Positions 1 through 8,120 of a stretch of 64,000 nucleotides of DNA are shown here, in pieces. Origin of the DNA: Flavobacteriaceae bacterium PS02334 (GTDB taxonomy: Bacteria; Bacteroidota; Bacteroidia; Flavobacteriales; Flavobacteriaceae). Within the stretch, counting starts at the first letter, position 1, and each line of letters opens with the position of its first letter. Under the pieces are notes generated by a model. The model was not told the DNA's origin, did not search any database, and saw only the letters and a program-made list of their open reading frames with translations. Made by a program: the position numbers and the translations under genes. The stretch is from the NCBI GenBank assembly GCA_029959295.1, contig JASCOH010000001.1, positions 868,001 to 932,000 of the forward strand, given 5' to 3'.

Positions 1-1
1 A

Positions 2-94
2 CAGGCTTTAGACTTGGCAAAATTATCTCAAAACCTTTTGAAAGGCGAAGAATTGACCGCTTTTGTGAAAAGAAGCTATGAATTGATTAAATAG
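2..94 (+). CDS. C-terminal end of an unidentified protein (5' truncated)
   Basis: An open frame enters from the left edge and ends with TAG at 92-94, giving about 30 residues that finish ...VKRSYELIK. The stretch is helical and charged, with no motif I can assign to a family. A Rho-independent terminator lies about 35 bases downstream, which supports this being a real gene end. The function cannot be named from this fragment. Confidence 0.6.
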   Translation, partial: QALDLAKLSQNLLKGEELTAFVKRSYELIK

Positions 95-114
95 TTTAAT
101 CGGTTATTTGCTTA
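95..114 (+). repeat. Interspersed intergenic repeat, copy 1
   Basis: The 20-nt string TTTAATCGGTTATTTGCTTA directly follows the stop codon of the truncated gene. It recurs with two mismatches at 36373-36392 upstream of lptB. In both places it lies in a non-coding gap beside other CGATTAAAC-like words. It is probably a dispersed intergenic repeat of this genome. Confidence 0.45.
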
Positions 115-128
115 ACCGTTTGATTGTA

Positions 129-161
129 AAAACCTGCGAGTTCTACTTGCAGGTTTTTTTT
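129..161 (+). terminator. Rho-independent terminator
   Basis: AACCTGC and GCAGGTT arms (131-137 and about 148-154), extendable with one mismatch, enclose a short loop and are followed by a run of T. It ends the gene truncated at the left edge and separates it from the DUF2721 gene. Confidence 0.85.
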
Positions 162-238
162 ATGGAAATTAAATTCGTGGCTTAAAAACTTGCATATTAA
201 ATCTGTTTGTCGAAATTTGGTTTAAAAAAATATTCCAA

Positions 239-634
239 ATGACTTTAAGTATCGAAACTCCGGCATTTTTATTTTCTGCAACTTCGTTGATATTATTGGC
301 TTACACCAATCGATTTTTGACGATCGCAACCATTATCCGTGGCTTGAAAAATACTTATGATGAAAAAGAAAATATTTCTATTCTAGACCAAATCAAAAAC
401 CTGAACCTTCGGTTGACGCTTATTCGATACATGCAACTTTTTGGAGTCTTGAGCTTGTTTTTATCTGTTTTTGCGATGTTCTTATTGTTTCTAGAGCACC
501 AGCTTTTCAGCATCTACTTATTCGGATTAAGCCTTTTGTGCTTATTGATTTCCTTAGGAATTTCTTTTTGGGAAATCAGCATCTCTGTCCAAGCACTTCG
601 AATGCACTTGAAAGATTTGATTGATAAAAAATAA
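239..634 (+). CDS. DUF2721 family membrane protein
   Basis: A 131-aa integral membrane protein. It starts with the family-typical segment SIETPAFLFSATSLILLAYTNRF, has one N-terminal hydrophobic segment (about 8-25) and two close hydrophobic helices (about 62-86 and 90-112), and ends in a short charged tail. Length and layout fit DUF2721 (PF11026), an uncharacterised family often found as a single gene. There is no signal peptide or catalytic motif. It stands alone between a terminator on the left and a shared terminator on the right. The biochemical role is unknown. Confidence 0.8.
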   Translation: MTLSIETPAFLFSATSLILLAYTNRFLTIATIIRGLKNTYDEKENISILDQIKNLNLRLTLIRYMQLFGVLSLFLSVFAMFLLFLEHQLFSIYLFGLSLLCLLISLGISFWEISISVQALRMHLKDLIDKK

Positions 635-650
635 TTAGAAATTTGGCATA

Positions 651-683
651 AAAAAAGCCCCTTCGTTTGAAGAGGCTTTTTTG
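651..683. terminator. Bidirectional terminator between convergent genes
   Basis: AAAGCC-CTTC and GAAG-GGCTTTT arms around a GTTT loop, with an A run on the left and a T run on the right, sit between the DUF2721 gene (+) and the small membrane protein gene (-). The hairpin can terminate both. Confidence 0.85.
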
Positions 684-693
684 TTTCTGAAAA

Positions 694-906
694 TTATGCA
701 TTCTCAGATTTTCTCAATTTGCGTATACCTAATAAAGATCCTGCAACCAGTCCGGTGATGACAAATCCGTCAATCGGCACAGTTGGTTCATCATTCACAT
801 CGTCTGGAGCCTCATCAATTTGTGCCGAAGCAAAAGTGGTTGATAAGATGAGGAAAAGAGATGCGAGAAACAGTTTGCTTTTTAGGCTATGGGAAATACT
901 ATTCAT
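694..906 (-). CDS. Small signal-peptide protein with C-terminal PID/transmembrane/basic tail
   Basis: A 70-aa protein. A signal peptide (about 1-28, ending ASA|Q) is followed by a short acidic stretch (DEAPDDVNDEP), then the tripeptide PID, one hydrophobic helix (about 47-62) and a basic tail (RKLRKSENA). This tripartite tail resembles the small Bacteroidota proteins some pipelines call PID-CTERM proteins, which look like sorting substrates. That assignment is by pattern only. The gene starts 6 bases after the stop of the large T9SS surface protein, so the two are almost certainly co-transcribed. It may be a membrane-anchored partner of that protein; no function is established. Confidence 0.7.
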   Translation of the reverse strand: MNSISHSLKSKLFLASLFLILSTTFASAQIDEAPDDVNDEPTVPIDGFVITGLVAGSLLGIRKLRKSENA

Positions 907-912
907 TGATTT

Positions 913-3900
913 TTATTTTACTATTAATTTTTTAGTAGCCGTGCTAGTTCCGTTTGAAATGTTAACAAGATATACACCGCTTTGAAGTTGTGTTTCAGGT
1001 TGGATTTTTGCAACTCCTTCTGAAATATCTAAAGATTTAGAATATACTTCTTGGCCTAAAAGATTAACTAATTTCACATTCAAGGATTCTCCTAGTTGTG
1101 TTGGCAATTGGATAAAGAATTGATTTTCTGTCACCGGATTTGGATAAACCTTAACTGAATTTGAAAATGCCGATTCTTCGTTTCCTAATGTTGTGCTGAA
1201 AACTACATCAAAACGATCTGTTGCAGCGCTTGCGTCTGTTGCATTTACTGTAAAAGCAATACTTGTTTCTGCACCATTTTCCAATAGCGTTCTTGAATTT
1301 GTGTATTTGTCAAATAAATAAGCATTTACATTATCAATTCCGTCAACTTTTACTTTATAAGTATAGTTTGTGTTTCTGTATTGGTTATGTGAAAGCGGAA
1401 TCACATCTGAAACCGTTGGAAGATTTCTGCTTTCAAAACTCAATACTTTTCCTGAATTCAATGCTCCGATATTTTCATCTTGGTTTGTGATTTTCACTGC
1501 ATCCATTTCATCAAGATCATTTGAATAAGATTCATCAAAAAGAACTACAAATCCATCAGCAGCAGATTCTGACTGGCTCAAGGCGCTATTTTCATATAAT
1601 GTAAATCTCATTTGAGCAGGATTTTCTGCAGCAGTTCTGAAAACTTTAGTTGTTGTAGTTTCCAAGAGTTTGTGAGCTTCCTTGAAATTCAATGTCTGTG
1701 TTGTAGCAGCAGTTTGTATGAAAAATGCTTGTCCTGGCTGTACTAAACGACTAGCTACAGAACCAGTTACGTTATTTGTATTTGAGGCAATATTTACAGT
1801 TACATAAGCTCCTCTTACATTTCTAGTCGGATCCCAAATTTGGTAGAATGTTTTCTTAAATCCAGTAGAAGCATCTAATACTGATTGCAAATCTATTGGT
1901 GCTTGGTAAGGATTTCCTACGAATACATAGCGGTTTGGATTAGCAGTAAGATTTGTAAGAACAACATCGCCTGTTTTGATAGTTCCATGCGCTCTCAAAG
2001 TCGTTACCGAAGATGGAGAAGCGTTTAAGAATTGATCAACTGTACGGTCACCACGAACTAAAATACGATAAGGAACACCCGCCAATAAAGGAATATTTGT
2101 GCTTGTTCCAGCAATCCAGCTACTTGCAGTTCCGGTATTGTTATTCAAATAAGTAAACAAAGAAGGACTGTTGCTTCCTGAAGGATCAAAACCGTTAGTT
2201 GCCGCGCCAGCACCTGTAATATCAGTTCCCCAACCTGGAGCATCTGAACCATTTTCTTGCCAGTTGCTTCTGATTGTACCTGTTCCTGTCGCGTCTACTG
2301 AAGAAGTAATATAACGGAAAGCTCTTTTTGAAGGAATATAACGCTCTACAGTCATTTCTCCTGAAATTGTTCCAGTAACTGGCCCAACCATTGCTGTTGT
2401 AACTGCATTGCTTTTTAATGTAAGCTGGTTTCCTGTTGTGAAAGTTCCTGCTGTTGAAGTAAGAATTCCCGTAAGGCTTAATTCACCTGACAAAGTCACT
2501 CCAGCCGTATTATTGATCGTAAGATTCTTGATAAAATTAGTAGCAAAAGTATTCGCCGGAATTGTTTGAGCTCCAGTTGCACCGATCAGTCTCACAGTTC
2601 CGTCAACTGCATTTAAGGTTCCTAATTTGCTGATATTTCCTGCAATCTGCAAAACGCCAGTTTGCTGAATCGTAACGCTTGCACCTGTGCCGATAGTTAA
2701 ATTATTACAAGTTCCTACGCTAGTTCCTAAAACCGGATAGTTTGGTCTTCCTGTCGGAATGTTTGCATGAATTACGTTATTTGGTATAATATTACAAGTC
2801 CAATTGGCTGCATTATTCCAATCACTGCTTACATTTCCATTCCAAGTTGTTGAAGCAGCAACGCTAAGGTAAACCGTATTACTAGTTACTGAACCGCCAA
2901 GGTTTGTAATAATTACCGCATAAGCGCCAGCATCTGCAGCCACTGGGCTAGAAATTGTATAAGATGAAGCCGTAGCGCCAGAGATTGGTGCTCCATTTTT
3001 TGTCCATTGGTATTTAATATCCATTCCTGAAGCCGCAACGCTAAACGTCGCAGAGCTGCCGCTTGAACATGAACCCACAGAAACCGGTTGAGTTGTGATT
3101 ATTGGAGATTCGATTGTAAACGCATTAGCATTGTAGGCAATAAATGCAGGATCGCTTGATCCAGAAGGCAATATTTTAAATCCGGTAATTGTTGCAGCCT
3201 GCGCAGCATTTGCAATTCCGAAATCAGAAATCTTAAAGGCAATAATTCTAATATCTTTAGTGTCATTAGTCGTGTTCACGCCATTCGGAACCGCAGTCGC
3301 ATACGAAGTATTTGTCAATTTAAAAAGATCGACTCTGTTCGTCCCAATCGCTCCGATATTGCTAAATCCAACTTGAACTGGGCTTCCGACAATGTTTCCA
3401 TCGTTATCAATGAAAGAGAAAATATCATAATCAGTAGCATTTCCTGGCTGTGCAATTTGAGTCACCAGGATATCTGGTTCGGCATCATTAATTCTAGAAG
3501 AAGCAATATTTATGATAGGAAATACAAGCGCCACATCTGCAGCAATATTTGTAACTCCAGTCCCGATATCTAAACCTTTGATTCCGTCCACAAGAACGTC
3601 TCTAATTTTCAAGTTAGCAATAGCTGGTGATGTATAAACAGCATTATCTGCATCATTGTCAACCATACTTCCAATAGACAAGAAAGTGCTAGAGCTATTT
3701 GAAACAGTGTTTCCAGTAATTTCATTCAATGGAAGTGCTCTAAAGTCACCTGGAATGTAAGTATATTCTGCACTATGGCTGTTTAAAACCGCATCGTCAA
3801 CTCCTGTAGAATACATCTGCGAGTTGTAACGAAAAGCAGTCAGATTATGGCGGTTGTTAGTCATATTGCCTACTACTGTTGTAGCTGCAGTCGTACTTTT

Positions 3901-4308
3901 ATAACCTCCGAAATCGGTAACCATCCTGTCAATTCTTGCCGTTGAAGGAGTAGCAAGTGGCGAAATTTTCAGTAAGGTTCCTGAAGCCGCAGTGTTAGAA
4001 CCTAAATAAATATTTAGTGTTCCGTCTGCTGTAGTTGCGCCTGCAACAATGTGAATTTCAGAACTGCTTACATAGCTAACTGTGGCCGCAACTGCTGATC
4101 CAGCTGTTGCACCAAGCTTTACCGTCAAACCGCTGCTAGGAAATCCTGATCCTGTTAGCTTAACTTTCGTACGATTTGTGATTGTTGATGGGGAAACTGT
4201 TGTGATGGTTTGCGCGAAGGCTCCAACAGTAAAGAAAAAAAATGCAATCAGGCTAAAAGCCAATGAATTTGCAAGCTTGCCCCTCAAGCTGAGTAAATTT
4301 GTAGTCAT
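913..4308 (-). CDS. Large T9SS-secreted surface protein with IPT/TIG and Ig-like domains
   Basis: A 1131-aa secreted protein. It has a signal peptide (about 1-32, ending GAFA|QT), an IPT/TIG-like domain (about 34-116), a long region rich in Ser, Thr, Asn and Gly, an immunoglobulin-like domain (about 405-485, with YQWTKNGAPI and DAGAYAV) and a TTWNG...WNNAANW segment typical of flavobacterial surface proteins. The last 78 residues start VYPNPV and end in KKLIVK, which is a type A T9SS sorting domain. It is therefore exported by the Por system and probably cleaved and anchored at the cell surface. The repeats and lack of catalytic residues suggest an adhesin-like or structural role, which is inference. 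The small PID/TM protein follows 6 bases downstream. Confidence 0.88.
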   Translation of the reverse strand: MTTNLLSLRGKLANSLAFSLIAFFFFTVGAFAQTITTVSPSTITNRTKVKLTGSGFPSSGLTVKLGATAGSAVAATVSYVSSSEIHIVAGATTADGTLNIYLGSNTAASGTLLKISPLATPSTARIDRMVTDFGGYKSTTAATTVVGNMTNNRHNLTAFRYNSQMYSTGVDDAVLNSHSAEYTYIPGDFRALPLNEITGNTVSNSSSTFLSIGSMVDNDADNAVYTSPAIANLKIRDVLVDGIKGLDIGTGVTNIAADVALVFPIINIASSRINDAEPDILVTQIAQPGNATDYDIFSFIDNDGNIVGSPVQVGFSNIGAIGTNRVDLFKLTNTSYATAVPNGVNTTNDTKDIRIIAFKISDFGIANAAQAATITGFKILPSGSSDPAFIAYNANAFTIESPIITTQPVSVGSCSSGSSATFSVAASGMDIKYQWTKNGAPISGATASSYTISSPVAADAGAYAVIITNLGGSVTSNTVYLSVAASTTWNGNVSSDWNNAANWTCNIIPNNVIHANIPTGRPNYPVLGTSVGTCNNLTIGTGASVTIQQTGVLQIAGNISKLGTLNAVDGTVRLIGATGAQTIPANTFATNFIKNLTINNTAGVTLSGELSLTGILTSTAGTFTTGNQLTLKSNAVTTAMVGPVTGTISGEMTVERYIPSKRAFRYITSSVDATGTGTIRSNWQENGSDAPGWGTDITGAGAATNGFDPSGSNSPSLFTYLNNNTGTASSWIAGTSTNIPLLAGVPYRILVRGDRTVDQFLNASPSSVTTLRAHGTIKTGDVVLTNLTANPNRYVFVGNPYQAPIDLQSVLDASTGFKKTFYQIWDPTRNVRGAYVTVNIASNTNNVTGSVASRLVQPGQAFFIQTAATTQTLNFKEAHKLLETTTTKVFRTAAENPAQMRFTLYENSALSQSESAADGFVVLFDESYSNDLDEMDAVKITNQDENIGALNSGKVLSFESRNLPTVSDVIPLSHNQYRNTNYTYKVKVDGIDNVNAYLFDKYTNSRTLLENGAETSIAFTVNATDASAATDRFDVVFSTTLGNEESAFSNSVKVYPNPVTENQFFIQLPTQLGESLNVKLVNLLGQEVYSKSLDISEGVAKIQPETQLQSGVYLVNISNGTSTATKKLIVK

Positions 4309-4852
4309 ATCAAAAAATTTCTAGTTTATATCCAGTTTTAAAACAAGTATTATTTAAAAATACTCGTTGCTAAAAATCGAAAAAGCGGGGCTAGCTTTTT
4401 GTCTCATTAACACATGACAAATAAAAAAATTATTAAAAGACAATCCTAAATTATACCGATATTCCCGATGAAATACCAATTTTATCGATGAACTACACAT
4501 TTTTTCAAATATGTTAAAGTATTTTATCGACGAACGGCAAATTTCATCGACGAAATACACTATCTAAAAAATTTCCTACACAAAAAAATGCCTCATTTTT
4601 TCCTTTTTTTTCCAATTTTAGCGAGGCTGGCACTATTTTTTAAAAAAAATTGAAAATTTTAATTGTCAAAAAACCTCATCACCTGACTACTTTTAATTGC
4701 CTTTACTATTTAAAATTGCTGTTGAAATGATATCTTAAGAATTAATACAGCCAAATTTTTCTATGTCCTTTAATTTTATTAAATTTAGGTAGCAACTTGA
4801 TTAAACCTTCCCTTCTTTTCTAAGTCAAATTAGTACCACCAAATCTAAAAAG
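4309..4852. other. Intergenic region (544 bp) between divergent genes
   Basis: This very AT-rich gap separates the T9SS surface protein (-) from the DUF1800 gene (+), so both promoters should lie here. I see a set of four spaced YCGAYGAA words (annotated separately) and a small AGTATT...AATACT inverted repeat near 4347-4370. I found no complete TTG/TAnnTTTG promoter pair and no credible small gene; the 68-codon minus frame at 4354-4560 runs through the repeats and has no family resemblance. Confidence 0.6.
4465..4554. promoter_or_regulatory. Four helically phased YCGAYGAA direct repeats (candidate operator)
   Basis: YCGAYGAA occurs at 4465-4472, 4485-4492, 4527-4534 and 4547-4554. The start-to-start spacings are 20, 42 and 20 bases, close to two, four and two helical turns. 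The last three copies extend to TTYATCGAYGAA, which is itself nearly palindromic. The array lies about 160-245 bases upstream of the T9SS gene start and about 300-390 bases upstream of the DUF1800 gene. The phasing suggests binding of a multimeric regulator, but no regulator is identified. Confidence 0.4.
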
Positions 4853-6238
4853 ATGGACAATTCAACACTTTGGTCGCTCCGTTTGGGATTTTCAAGAAAA
4901 CAGTCAGCTCTTATAAAAAAGAATCTGAACCTTTTTCTCAAAAAGTCATTTGACTCAAAAATTAATACTTCGCTTCCTGAAGCCTTGACAAACAGCCCAA
5001 AAACTACAGAAGATTTAAAGGCGAAAAGAGACTATTTAAAAAATGCTGATCCTACAGAAAAAAAGAAATATATTACTGAAGAAAACCAAACAAACGCCAA
5101 TTTAAAAGCATGGTGGCTGGAGAAAATAGCAACTGAAGAATTGCCATTAAGAGAGAAAATGACTTGTTTTTGGCACAATCATTATGTTGCGACCTTTCAA
5201 AAAGTAAAAGTCAATTATTGGGTTTATCAGCACAACCAGCTACTTCGTGAAAATGCTTTTGGAAATTTCAGGGAGCTTACCAAAAAAGTGCTCCGCACAA
5301 ACGCCATGGTTCGCTATCTTGATAATACGGATAACAAAAAAGGCAAAACTAATGAAAATTTGAGCCGTGAATTGCTTGAATTGTTTACGCTCGGCGTTGG
5401 AAATTATACTGAAGAAGATATTAAAAATGGTGCTAAAGCTTTGGCTGGCCTAGGAAATGGAGACGGGCAGGCCGTTTATAGAGAGAAATTTAAAGATGAT
5501 GCCACAATAACTTACCTTGGAAAAACAGGAAAATTCAACTCAGATGATTTGGTAGATATTATTTTTGAGCAGAAAAATATTCCTTATTTGATTACCCGAA
5601 AAATATTGAAATGGTTTATTTATGACCATCCCACCGAAGAATTGGTTGCTTATTATGGTGATTATTTTAGGAAGAAAGATTTTGAAATAGAACCGCTCCT
5701 GACTAAAATATTTACTGAAGAATTCGAAAAAGACAATTCAGGAAATAAGATAAAAGATCCTTTGGTATATATTTTTCAGCTGTTTCACGAATTGAACATT
5801 ACAAATCCAAACATGAAGATGGTGGCTTTCTTTTTAAAAGAGCAAGGCATGGATTTGTTTAACCAGCCGAATGTCAAAGGCTGGGATGGAGGCAACAACT
5901 GGCTCACTTCGCAAATTTTTCTGCAGCGCAACAATGTTTCCGATATGCTTTGCAACGGCCGAATTATCAACAAGCGAGGCACTGACACCGCAATGTTGAA
6001 AAGCAATCCGGAATTAGAAAAAATAGACGTCAAGCTAAATTGGGACAGCACCGGAAATAACAAAACCATAATCACCGAACTGAAAAGCAGGCTTTTATTT
6101 ACCTCTGATGAAAACCTTCAGAAAGATTTTGAAAACATACTGAAATATGATTTTAACCCGCAAGATCCAGGCGCTGACAATGCTGTTTTGCGATTGTTCA
6201 ACGCCATGACAAAAGCGCCAGAATTTCAACTTATCTAA
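4853..6238 (+). CDS. DUF1800 family protein
   Basis: A 461-aa protein matching the DUF1800 pattern: an N-terminal LWSLRLGFS segment, a central REKMTCFWHNHYV segment (about 101-113), NENLSRELLELFTLGVGNYTEEDI (about 166-190), then a long alpha-helical C-terminal half containing VKGWDGGNNWL. DUF1800 proteins are uncharacterised and in many bacteria sit next to a DUF1501 protein, as here, where the partner starts 36 bases downstream. No signal peptide is evident with this start. The two are probably co-transcribed and may work together in or outside the envelope, since the DUF1501 partner carries a Tat-like leader. The start ATG is preceded by an A-rich stretch rather than a Shine-Dalgarno site. 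Confidence 0.85.
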   Translation: MDNSTLWSLRLGFSRKQSALIKKNLNLFLKKSFDSKINTSLPEALTNSPKTTEDLKAKRDYLKNADPTEKKKYITEENQTNANLKAWWLEKIATEELPLREKMTCFWHNHYVATFQKVKVNYWVYQHNQLLRENAFGNFRELTKKVLRTNAMVRYLDNTDNKKGKTNENLSRELLELFTLGVGNYTEEDIKNGAKALAGLGNGDGQAVYREKFKDDATITYLGKTGKFNSDDLVDIIFEQKNIPYLITRKILKWFIYDHPTEELVAYYGDYFRKKDFEIEPLLTKIFTEEFEKDNSGNKIKDPLVYIFQLFHELNITNPNMKMVAFFLKEQGMDLFNQPNVKGWDGGNNWLTSQIFLQRNNVSDMLCNGRIINKRGTDTAMLKSNPELEKIDVKLNWDSTGNNKTIITELKSRLLFTSDENLQKDFENILKYDFNPQDPGADNAVLRLFNAMTKAPEFQLI

Positions 6239-6274
6239 TGCAAATCCTCCCAAGTAAAACCTAAATATAAAAAG

Positions 6275-7441
6275 ATGAACAGAAGAAATTTTTTATCGCT
6301 AACGGGAACTTTTACCGGAGGAATGTTACTGCTTCCCGATTTCCTGCATGCCTTTGGCGCTTCAAATTCAAGCTTGGCCATCGGCGAACAATGCTTGGTT
6401 TTCATCCAATTAAATGGCGGAAACGATGGATTGAACACTTTTATTCCTTTTGATGATCCTTTATATTATGAGCATCGAACAAAGATTGCATTAAATAAAG
6501 ACGAAGTTGTCGGCAAAAATCAAGGCATGGCTTTTCATCCGTCGCTTAAAAATTTTGCTGACATCCAGCAGAATGGCGATCTGACCGTAATTCAAAATGT
6601 GGGCTATCCTGAACCAAACCGCTCTCACTTCAGAAGCCAGGAAATTTGGCAGACAGCATCTGATTCCCGTGACTATAAATCTGAAGGATGGCTTGGCCGT
6701 TATCTAGACCTTCAATGCAAAAATCACCAGCCGACTGCGGGGATTAATATTGATTCTATTGACAATTTGGCTTTGAAAGGAATAGAACCAAACTCGATTA
6801 CCGTGAAAGATCCGAATCGTTTTAAAGTAAAAAACAGTACGGAATCTGTAAAATTATCTGAAAATCCGCATTTGGATTTTGTTCGTAAAATTGCAAATTC
6901 TGCTTCCGAAGGTTCTGGCGAAATCCAAAAAGCCTTGGCCAAATCAACTACGCAAAACAGTTATCCGAAGACAGAATTAGCTAAAAATCTAGAATGGATT
7001 GCCCGACTTATCAAAGGAAACCTCAACTCAAAAGTATATTATTCGTCTTTAGGCGGTTTTGACACGCACGACAACCAGCTAAACATCCATAAAAATAAGC
7101 TTGCCGATTTAAATGATGCCGTTTATGCTTTTTATACTGACTTGAAAGAAGCGTCACTATTGCAAAACGTTACGCTTGTCGTATTTTCAGAATTCGGCAG
7201 AAGAGTTAAAGACAACGGCCGAGGAACTGATCACGGAACCGCGGCGCCGATGTTCATAATCGGAGGCCAAAACAAAGGAAAAATCTTAGGAAGCAATCCA
7301 AATCTTGCTGATCTTGACAATGGCGATTTAAAATATGAAGTTGATTTCAGAAGTGTTTATGCAAGTCTTCTACAGCAAAAATTAAGCTTTGACTATTCTA
7401 AAATCGGAATCCAGAACAAGCCTTTGGCGGGCTTATTTTAA
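6275..7441 (+). CDS. DUF1501 family protein with Tat-like leader
   Basis: A 388-aa protein beginning MNRRNFLSLTGTFTGG, with paired arginines, FL and a hydrophobic stretch that resemble a twin-arginine signal. The body shows DUF1501/sulfatase-like hallmarks: FIQLNGGNDGLNTFIP (about 48-63), GGFDTHDNQ (about 260-268), VVFSEFGRR (about 302-310) and DHGTAAPMFIIGG (about 318-330). The family belongs to the alkaline-phosphatase-like fold, but its substrate is unknown. It forms a two-gene unit with the upstream DUF1800 gene. A tatC gene lies in this window at 35198, consistent with Tat export. It ends 3 bases before the converging L,D-transpeptidase gene. Confidence 0.88.
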   Translation: MNRRNFLSLTGTFTGGMLLLPDFLHAFGASNSSLAIGEQCLVFIQLNGGNDGLNTFIPFDDPLYYEHRTKIALNKDEVVGKNQGMAFHPSLKNFADIQQNGDLTVIQNVGYPEPNRSHFRSQEIWQTASDSRDYKSEGWLGRYLDLQCKNHQPTAGINIDSIDNLALKGIEPNSITVKDPNRFKVKNSTESVKLSENPHLDFVRKIANSASEGSGEIQKALAKSTTQNSYPKTELAKNLEWIARLIKGNLNSKVYYSSLGGFDTHDNQLNIHKNKLADLNDAVYAFYTDLKEASLLQNVTLVVFSEFGRRVKDNGRGTDHGTAAPMFIIGGQNKGKILGSNPNLADLDNGDLKYEVDFRSVYASLLQQKLSFDYSKIGIQNKPLAGLF

Positions 7442-7444
7442 AGA

Positions 7445-8044
7445 TTAATCCACGATCCAAAGAAGAACAGGCTTGTCACTTTTTTGCAATTTTTCGTCTA
7501 AAATCTGCATAAAATTGTCTGAAACCGCTGGACATCCCCAACTTAAGGGTGAATATTTGGGATACACTTCTTTGTTGGAAACCGCGCTCCAAGAATGCAA
7601 GACTACTACTCTATTGACCGCATTGTCATTTGACTTTTCAAGTCCGTGGAGCCAATATTTGACTTTAATTCCCCACGAACTATAATCGCGCTTGCCGATC
7701 TTATATTTTCCTTTGGCAGAACAATGGCTGTCGTTGCTATTGCTCATTTTAGCCTTTTCCCACTTGGTGTCATTTTCAGATAAAGCATCACAGCTTCCGT
7801 GTGTGACCAAGTTTTGTGCGACAATCTTATTGGCCTTGAAATCATAAATAAAAAACCTGTTTTTTCCGGAATGAATGCTCAGATCAACTAAAAAATAATA
7901 AGATTCATTGAACTTTTCTTTTTTGCAGAAAGCCTTGGCTTCCGAATGTATTGAGGAATAATTTGTTTTTTTGGAAGCAGGCGCTGTAGCAATATTGCAA
8001 CATAGAAATTGAATCACTGAAAATACGACAATCTTAAAAAGCAT
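7445..8044 (-). CDS. Murein L,D-transpeptidase catalytic domain (YkuD_2) protein
   Basis: A 199-aa exported protein with an N-terminal hydrophobic leader (about 1-20). The C-terminal half carries the L,D-transpeptidase signature: a conserved His in VVLHSWS (about 149), then SPLSWGCPAVSD with the catalytic Cys at 171. The family (PF13645-like) forms 3-3 peptidoglycan cross-links or acts on murein-linked substrates in the periplasm. The small size and YFLVDLSIHSGKNRFFIYD segment fit this single-domain subgroup. It lies 76 bases downstream of the six-PAS kinase on the same strand and could be read through from it, although an inverted repeat lies between them. Confidence 0.85.
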   Translation of the reverse strand: MLFKIVVFSVIQFLCCNIATAPASKKTNYSSIHSEAKAFCKKEKFNESYYFLVDLSIHSGKNRFFIYDFKANKIVAQNLVTHGSCDALSENDTKWEKAKMSNSNDSHCSAKGKYKIGKRDYSSWGIKVKYWLHGLEKSNDNAVNRVVVLHSWSAVSNKEVYPKYSPLSWGCPAVSDNFMQILDEKLQKSDKPVLLWIVD

Positions 8045-8120
8045 AGGCAGGGGATTTTAAGAAATAAGACAACTGATTACCTTATAACTAAAATCCTGTT
8101 AAAAAAGTATTTAGATTGGC

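Noticed and set aside
719-985. 88-codon plus-strand ORF opposite the small PID/TM protein and the end of the T9SS gene
   Set aside because: It overlaps two well-supported minus-strand genes and shows no family features.
4465-4554. Possible CRISPR or tandem repeat array
   Set aside because: The units are only 8-12 bases with very short spacers; no cas genes are near. A regulatory array fits better.
4354-4560. 68-codon minus-strand ORF in the divergent gap
   Set aside because: It runs through the YCGAYGAA repeats, has no recognisable fold or signal, and is probably random in AT-rich sequence.
8048-8098. Inverted repeat (GGATTTTA/TAAAATCC) between the six-PAS kinase and the L,D-transpeptidase as a terminator
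   Set aside because: The loop is about 29 bases and no T run follows on the minus strand.
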